Assembly: GCF_027172205.1 (NCBI RefSeq)
Contig: NC_070616.1
Location: 14,870,001-14,934,000, forward strand
DNA length: 64,000 bases
From: Podarcis raffonei
Taxonomy: Eukaryota; Chordata; Lepidosauria; Squamata; Lacertidae
Reading direction: 5' to 3'
The notes beneath the pieces were generated by a model. The model saw only the letters and a program-made list of their open reading frames with translations, was not told the DNA's origin and made no database searches. Position 1 is the first letter of the stretch; each line of letters begins with the position of its first letter. The position numbers were made by a program, and so were the translations under genes. Below are positions 52,763 through 61,700 of the stretch, in pieces.

Positions 52763-55700
52763 AGACTGCCAAGAGTGAGCTAGCAGGGTTTCCAGTGTGT
52801 GAGAGAGAGCACATCAACCCACCTGCCCCCAGACTCCTTTAAAAGACCCTTCCCTGCCTGGAATCATAGAGCTGCAGGACAGGACCCAATGGGTCATCGC
52901 CCTGTCTCAGCCAGGCCCTCTGCTAGCTGCTGTTGTCCAGGCTTACAATTTGTGGTGAATCGCTGTAGGAGCTTTGTCAAAGGGGTGTCTCAAGAGGCAA
53001 CCCAAGAAGAGCCACAAGCAGAGCTCACAAGTGGGGGGAAATGAAGGCCGCCACCTTCCCTTGCTGCATGTGATATTCAGAGCTAGACTGCCCCTGCACA
53101 TGGAGGTTCTGCTGGAGCATAATAATCTGATGATAAGCTCTTCCCCTCCATGCATTTGTCTAATCTCAGGTTGCTGGAGAAGCCCTCTGCTGTGCCAGAG
53201 CACCATCAGAAGAGTCCTGTGCAGCTGGATCAGGGCAAAGGGGGGGGCATGTAGTCCAGCGACCAATCAGGTGCCCCGTTGGGAAACCCACAAGCAGGAC
53301 CCGAGTGCAGTAGCGCTCTTCCCAGCGACTGGTGTGATTCAGAAGCTCAGTACATGGGTATTGTTGCTAGAAGCTAGCCATGGATTTGCTTTATTATCTG
53401 CCATGAAATTGTCTAATTGGCTTTTAAAGCCGTCCAAACTGGTGGCCTTCGTGTGGGAGCAAATGATACCATGGTTTCAACCATGTGCTGTGCAGAGAAG
53501 CACTTTTCTTTTGTCTGTCCTGAATCATCATCATCTTCTTCTTTTTCTTCTTCAGACTTTTTAGTTTGGAGAAAAGGCGAGGAAGAGGCCACACGGTAGA
53601 AATATATAAAATTATGTGTGGCATGCAGACAGGAGCTAGAGGAAAGCTTTTTCTCCCTCTCTCACAACACTAGAACTTGTGGATATACAATGAAGCTGAA
53701 TGTTGGAAGTTTCAGATCAAATTAAAAAAAGAACTTTTTCACGCAGCGCAGAGTTAAACTGTGGAACTCCCTCCCACAGGAGGCAGGGATGGCCACCAAC
53801 TTGGATGGCTTTAAAAAAGGTTTGGGCAGATTCATGGATAAGGCTGACCTTGGTGACTGGCTCTGCTCTGCCTCCACGGTTGGTGGAAGTCATGCCACTG
53901 AACCAGTTGCTGGAAATAGGAGGGGAGAGTGCTCTTGCGTTCGAATCCTGCTTTCTAGTTTACTTATTTCGTAAAACATATATACTGCTTGAGTGGTTGG
54001 CCACTGTGAGAACAGCATGCTGGACTAGATGGACCATGGGCCTGATCCAGAAGGCCCTTCATAGAATCATAGCCGGAAGGGACCATGAGGATCATCTAGT
54101 CCAACCCCCTGCAATGCAGGATTATACAGTTGTCCCATACAGGAATCGAACCTGCAACCTTGGCGTTATCAGAATCACACTCTAACCAACTGAGCTATTT
54201 GACTCCTTAAGTTTTTATGCTTTTGCTGTTATTTATTCATTTTATCGGTCGCTTTCCTTGCTATCGCAACTCAATGCATGCAAAATAACACATGCATATA
54301 TTAAAACCAGCATTAAAAAAAGAAAAAGCAGTCTAAAAGACACACACACACAAAATTCAAACCCATGTAAAAACATCATGGATAGTTTAAAGCCCAAAGG
54401 CCTGATGAAAAAGGAATGTTTTCACCTGGGGCCTAAAGATATGAAGCAATGGTGCCCAGTGAACCTCCCTGGGCAGAACATTCCACAAGTGGGAAGCCAC
54501 CACCCAAAAGGCCTGTTCTTTTGGAACCCCCCCTCCATTGAGTTTTAAAATTTTGAGGGGCTGGGGAAATCTCCCTAATTTGATCATTTACACTGACCCA
54601 TTTTGTATGCCTTCCTTACTTGCCTTTTATCTAAACTAAAAAACAAAACTCCACATGTCGTGACGATTCCTTGGAGGTAAGTTGCTTCAGTCCCATAGAA
54701 GTATAGAATTGTTGAGCTGAAAGGAATCCCAAGCGTCATCTAGTCCAGCCCCCCGCAATGCAGTTCCATTTTCTGGGCGCTCAACTAGGTTTCCAGTGTT
54801 GGGTTTTTAATCCACATTTACATGGGCTTATCCCAAATTCAGGTTTATCCTGTCCTTTGTTATAAGGATAGACCTGTTTGATGCTGATCTTTCTCAAGCC
54901 CAGCTGGATCCGCCCAAAAGGGGCCCATCCAGTCCAGCAATCCTGTTCTCCCCGTGGCCAATCAGATGCCTCAATGGGAAACCCACAAGTAGGACCCAAG
55001 ATCAACAGCAACTCTCCTCCATGCGGTTTCCAGCAACTGGTATTCAGAACCATCGCTGCCTCCAACCCATCTAGGTCGGTGGCCATCCCTGTCTCCCGTG
55101 GAAGTGAGTTCCACAGTTCCACAGTGGTACCTCGGGTTAAGAACTTAATTCGTTCTGGAAGTCTGTTCTTAACCTGAAGCACCACTTTAGCTAATGGGGC
55201 CTCCTGCTGCTGCCGCGCCGCCGGAGCACGATTTCTGTTCTCATCCCGAAGCAAAGTTCTTAACCCGAGGTACTATTTCTGGGTTAGCGGAGTCTGTAGC
55301 CTGAAGCGTATGTAACCTGAAGCGCCTGTAACCCGAGGTACCACTGTACTTGGTTACCACTCTTCCGGTGATTCCATCTAAACAACAGGAAGAACTTTCT
55401 GATGGCAAGAGCTGTTCGACAGCAGGACAGGCTCCCTTGGAAAATGGCGGACTCTCCTTCACTGGGGGCCTTTAAGCAGAGGTTAATCTGTCAGGGATCC
55501 TGTAGCTGTGATCCCTGCATTGCAGGGGGTTGGGCCTTTGGGGGGTCCCTCTCAACTCCATGATTCGACGAGGCCCCCAGTGGCAATTGGGCGCTCCTTT
55601 CCCCCTCCTGCCTAGGCGCCCCGGCCTCTGCCAAATCCCGCCAGATGCCCATCCCAGGCTGGGACTTCTCTCTGGGCCTCTGGAAAGAGAGAGAGAAAAA

Positions 55701-58700
55701 GAGAGAGTGCCAGCCAGTGGCTCCTCCCCGAGCCCAGGCGGCTTCTCTCTGAGGTGTGTTGGACGGGCTCCAGGCAAGCATCGAAAGGCTCTTTAATAAT
55801 ATCTGACGGCCGGGTAAGAATTCGGGCAGGCGGCCAAAGCACACAGAGCTTGTAATCGTTAACTCGGTCTGTAAACAGTTCAAAACGGCACTGCAGAGGC
55901 CATCAGTTATTACATGAGCCAGGCGGCTTTTCATCTCTCCCGCTCAGCCAGGCAGGCTCATGGCTCCCCTCCCCTTTTCCTTTTTTGTTGCTCCTGCCTC
56001 CCTGCCGCAATGGCTGTGGGACCTGCTAGCAGGGGTGGCGTGCAGCACCCAGGTAGGCCCAGCCAGACAAAGGAGCTCCAACTCCAAACGGCTGACCTTC
56101 AAAGCTGCGCCGAGCCGAGGGCAAATTCTGAACCCGGTGGCGGGCCTAGAGGAAGCAGGCAGGGTCCCTGGTGCTGAATCAGGCCCTCAGAGTCCATGTG
56201 GCTCAATGTTGCCAGCACCAGCTGGCAGCAGCTCTCCAGGTTTTGAGAGGCAGGGTTCTCTCCCATCCCTACACTACCTGAAGTGAGCCAGTGTGGTTTT
56301 TGTGGTTAGAGTCTTGGACTAAGGCCCAGGAGAGACCAGGGTTCAAATCCCCACTTGGCCATGAAGCTCACTTCCTGACAAGTTTGCTGCGGAGGGACAG
56401 AACCACATATGCCCCTTTGAGCTCCTTGGAGGAGAAGCTGGGATATAAACACAATAATTTTTTTTAAAAAAAGATGCTGCCAGGGTTTGAACGGTATGCC
56501 TTAAATGGCTGCTGAGGCTTAGCTCCAGCACCTATTTTCAGTGACTATGTTCAAACCTGGAACTCATTATTCTTGTTAATTCCATCCATTGTATGCTATT
56601 ATTGTTGTAGTTATTGCTACCATAATCATCCTGGAACTTTGTTACTTTCCTGATTAATCCCCCCAATGAAATACCCTAAAAATTAGTACTAAGCTCATTC
56701 CACAGGTTCAAGCATTGCAAACATTTCTGCTGGCCAGATGGAAGGACTTCCCCTCTGCCCATCCCCAAGTACTCTGCCCATCCCCAAGTACTGTACACAG
56801 TTCTGGGGGTTCTCCTGACCACCACCCCAAGCTGATTGGGGAAAGCCCTTGCCCCAGTGGGACTCCTTGCATGGGCTTACGGTGCTCTCCCCAATTTGCA
56901 AAAGGACCTCAGCCCCGAAAACCCTATAGAGCTGAAAGAGGGGTTAAGAAACAACATCACTTTTCTAACTTACTCCTTCAGCCCTTACGTACTTTTCCTC
57001 TTTCAACAAGCCTTTTTAATGAGAGATCTTTCCCAGTCCGCATCTGTTCTGGGATTGTTGTGATATGTCGCCATCACTTTATCTTTTGTGTGTCTGCCAA
57101 CCTGGGCTCCTTCTGGAGGAAAGGAGGGATACAAATTTGAATAATCATTTTCTTGAAGGAAGAAAATGGGAACCACCTTCACCATTTCATCACCAAGGGG
57201 GAAGTGTGTGGAAGTGGGGTGGGGGCTCAGAGGCCTTGCAAGCCTCGAGGAAATACCTCAAGGATGTCCTTGTGCCCGTGGGAGGCAGAATAAGGACCCC
57301 TGCCTCAGACCCTGCCCAATAACCTGCCCAATACCATGGTACCTCGGGTTACATACGCTTCAGGTTACATACGCTTACAGACTTCGCTAACCCAGAAATA
57401 GTGCTTCAGGTTAAGAACTTTGCTTCAGGATGAGAACAGAAATCGTGCAGCAGCGGCACAGTGGCAGCGGGAGGCCCCATTAGCTAAAGTGGTGCTTCAG
57501 GTTAAGAACAGTTTCAGGTTAAGTACGGACCTCCGGAACGAATTAAGTACTTAACCCAAGGTACCACTGTAACATGACTCAGACTCTGCCTAATAACCTG
57601 CCCAATAGCTTGCCTCAGACCTTGCCTAATAACCTATGGTTACAGCCTCCTTTAGCCATCCTTCCTCCATCTTTGGCATTTTGATGTCCTGATTCTTTTC
57701 ACTTACTGACACGTTACTGACTGACCTCCCCGGCCCAGTCCTGTGGGCTTCAGTGCCAAGGTGGCTGCTGAAAATATCAGATGGAATTTGTCCCCTCATG
57801 GTACCACTGGATTTTGATTTTGACATAATTCCCCCGACCCATTGTCTGGCCTCAAGCATGTCCTCTCAACCTCAGTTTCCCCCCCGTGAAAATGGGCACT
57901 CTCAGCTCCAAAGTGCATTCTGTATCTGAAAGGGTGAACCTTAAAAAACTCAGTCTCTGTGAATTCTGATGCAATCTGACCAGATTTGGACTAATGTGAA
58001 AATCGGGGTGTCATTTCCTTTTCACACGCCTGCAAATGTTGCAATAATAATAGTAATAACATGCATTTTTACTGTTAGCTGCTCTGGGTTCTCTTGAGTG
58101 TATCTTGTAATTACCTTTTCACACTTCTGCAAATTTGGCATTATGATTATTATTAGTAGTAATAATGCTGCACTTTTACTATTAACCACTCTGGCCTCTC
58201 ATAAGCCGAAGGGAGAGGAAAAATAAACTATTATAATTCCTTTTACTCAGTCAGCCCTTCCTCTCATGAGAGCCCAGGGCAGCTAGCAGTAAAAAATGTG
58301 TCATTAAAACAAAAGTAGAATATACATTAAGAATCTGCATTGCATTATTCAAATGGGTTAATTCCTATTAAGTCCATGTGTGAAAATGCTCTTTTAAAAC
58401 ACATTTAAAGTGTGTATGTTAGGTTGAAATACATTTAGGAAGGCATATACTGAGATAAAATACATAAATGTGGGTTGAAACACATATTTCAATATAGATT
58501 TCTGTGCAGATTTTTTTGGTTAAAATCAGATTAATGCAGAAATGGAACAGGGGAGGGAGCAATTTTTTTATGGACACATGTAGAAATGAGAGCCAGCGTG
58601 GCACAGTGGTTGGACCAGACCAGGGAGAGACCAGGGTTCGAATCCCTCCCTTGGCCACAAAGCTCACTGGGTGACCTTGGAGGCCAGTCAGCCTGCTTCA

Positions 58701-61700
58701 CAGAGTTGTTGTGAGGCTGGCTAAACATGAGGACGAGAACATTGTTCACCACCTTAAATCTCATCAGAGGCTTATTGCATATAAATGCAATAAGTAAGTA
58801 AATAAATAAATGGATACGAAGGAGTCCTGCTGGTTCAGGCCGATGGCCCATCTACCCCAGCATTTTGCTGGTATAGCTGCCTCTCCCACTGAGGGGTGCC
58901 AACTTGCCCCCCGCATTGAGGGGGCACGGCATCACGTGACGGGTTCTGTCCCCATCCGCCGCCCCAGCAATCTCCCGGCAACGGCAGGGGGTAGGGAACG
59001 TGGAGCGTGATCTTCACCCTCCATGTCACCCTTGCCTTGCGCATGAGCGCTCTCCTGGCAGTGGCAGAGCATGATGGCCCCCTCAATATTAGGGGGGAGC
59101 TCAACCCCCCCTTGCCCACAAATATTGAGGGGGCTGAAGCCCCTTCCACCCCCTATAGCTGGCACCCCTGGGCCTGCCAGATGTCTATGGGAAACCTGCA
59201 AGCAGGATTCAAGCATCAGAGCCCTCTTCCAGCTACTGGCATTCAGGAGCGTTGCTGCCTCTGACTGTGGAGCCATCCATAGCCTTCTCCTCCTGCCTTG
59301 GTGCTTACGCAGCCTGGGTCCAGCCCCTTCATGTCACAGATTGCATCCCCGCTGGGAGTGAAGATAAGCTGTCCACTCGGAAGAGCTCCTCTATAAAAGC
59401 TTGTGCCAGTTTCCCCTTAAGCAACCATGGAGCGAGGCGGGAGAGGAGAGCAGTGCTATCAGGCTTCCAGTGGAAGAGAGATATCCCTTGATCCTTTGCC
59501 AAGGTCCTGGAAGCAGGTGCGAGCTCACCTTTGGTCTAACAGACAAGGCGGCCCAGGAAAGCAAATGTGAGGCAGATGGCCCCTTCCCCCAGCATTCATT
59601 CATTCATTCATTGACAGCATTTGTACCCAGCTCCTAAAAGTCTTCGAGAGCAACTGACGTACAATAAAAACAAGAGAGTCCCTACTCTGCAGGCTTACAA
59701 TCTAAAAAAATAAATAAATACATGGCACACGAGGGAAGAGGGACAAGGAGGGAAGAGGAAAAATCAAAACCTGGGCACTGATTTCTAAATAGTTGCTATA
59801 ATGTCTAGCTGGCACAGTTTGGGAGCCAGGAGGTGCCTGATGGGAGCTGTGTCTCCAGCATAGTTGATGGAGTGGGTCTCTTGTTTCCCATCTCTCCCAC
59901 TGAGCCAGCAAGATGGACTGACTTCCCCCAGGTGACAGGTGAGGGAGAGGAGGTCTGATGAGACGGACATCTTCTGCAAATATTTGGGGCTTGGGGGGAG
60001 GTGACTGATGGAGCACCCTTTCTCCCCACCCATTTCTTCTTGGTTTTGTTTCCTTTCCGGACTCCGGATACCCTAGTAAAGACAGAATTGACTGATCGAT
60101 GGATTGCATTGATTGATAGATAGACTGGCTGTGGTGTTGGTTTTCTGGATCCCTCCCCCACTAAGCAAATTCAGGGAATTTGTATTGGGGGGGGGTTTCC
60201 CGTGCTCTAGCCAGCAATCTAAATTAGCGTGTTTATTTTTCTTGCGTTTAGTAAACAAAGGGGGAACCTTTGAACGTGGCCACACTTGCCTCAGATTGAA
60301 TTTGCAGCTGGCATTTTGCAAATGGTTGCTAAAGAACTTGTGAAATGGAAAATTTTCCGTGGAAAAAACAAAGGGCTGGGAAGAGGTTCCATTTTGGAAA
60401 AGTTTCTGCCCTACATCACTACATTACTGGATACCTGTGGCTTATTCCACCCTGAAGGGGCTCGGCAACCTATGTACATACTGAACGTTTTGCATTTCCA
60501 AACCCCCACCCCCCAAAAGAGTAGAGTTGTAATGATCATAGGAGCAAATCTCCCACCCCAAGTAGCCCACGCCCTAGAGATCAGGGGGGCAGTTTTGGTG
60601 CAATGATACAACATCTCAGCAGCCCTGGGTCTTCTGGACAGCTTGGATTCTGGACCTAGCTCTCCTTCCGCAGGGCAAGTAAATTACTTTCAGGGTTGTT
60701 GTTGTTTTACAATCTTAAAATTTGTGAAATAAATAAGTAAGTGCACTTCGGGATGAACTTGCAAGCCCTGAGGTGCTTAGTCAAAGCCATCTCTGTCCAA
60801 GGAAGAATGGGACAAGAAATTCCAAAGTGTCCATTATGAGCGCTTGGGAGAAACTTGCACAACCAATGGCTTTGAGTTGCAAGATAGGAGATTCCAACTA
60901 AACATCAGGAAGAACTTTTTGACAATCAGAGCTGTTCGACAGTGGGATGGTCTCCCTTGGGAGGTTGCGGACACTCCTTCCTTAGAGGTTTCTAAGCAGA
61001 GGTTGGATGGCCATCTGTCAGGGGTGCTTTAGTTATGATTCTTGCCTTGCAAGGGGGTTGGACTAGATGACACTTGGTGTTAATTCTATGATTCTAACCT
61101 GAGATGCTTAGTCAAAACCATAACCATGAGATGAAGTCGTCCTTGTCGTCTGGGTGGGTGGGTGACTTGCAAACAGTTACCTCATCTGCAAAAAGAATTC
61201 TCTATGTGGGCTCTGTCAAGAAAATTCCCGTAAAGTGGATTATTTTGTTCATTTATTAAAAAATATTTGTGTTCCGCCCTTCATCCATTACTAGGATCAG
61301 TTAAACTGGAAGTGAGTTCACTCTTTTTCTTCCTCAGGCTTTTGATGATGACCAACTGTTACCAGATGGTGTTTGGATTTACAGCAGCAATTTTCCCCTA
61401 TAAGAGTGGTTTGGATGCCCTGCCCTTAGAGGCGGATGGAAACCACAGAATCATAGAATTGTAGGGGCCCCAGGGGATGCCCCTGGAAGGCAGAAATTGC
61501 TACTAAATAATCCCTGGCAGATAGCCATGCAACTGCTTCAAAATCTTCAATGCAAGAGCGTCCTCCACCTTCTCAGGTAGCCCATTCCACTGTCGAACAG
61601 CTCTTACCGTCAGAAAGATCTTCCTGATGTTTAGTCAGAATCCCCCTTCTTGTCATTTGAACCCATTGGTTCAGGTCCTTCAATCTGGAGCAGCGTGAAA

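Noticed and set aside
54115-54206. A tRNA-Ile gene
   Set aside because: A and B boxes are good but the acceptor stem is decayed and the sequence runs directly into a CR1 tail, so it is a SINE head.
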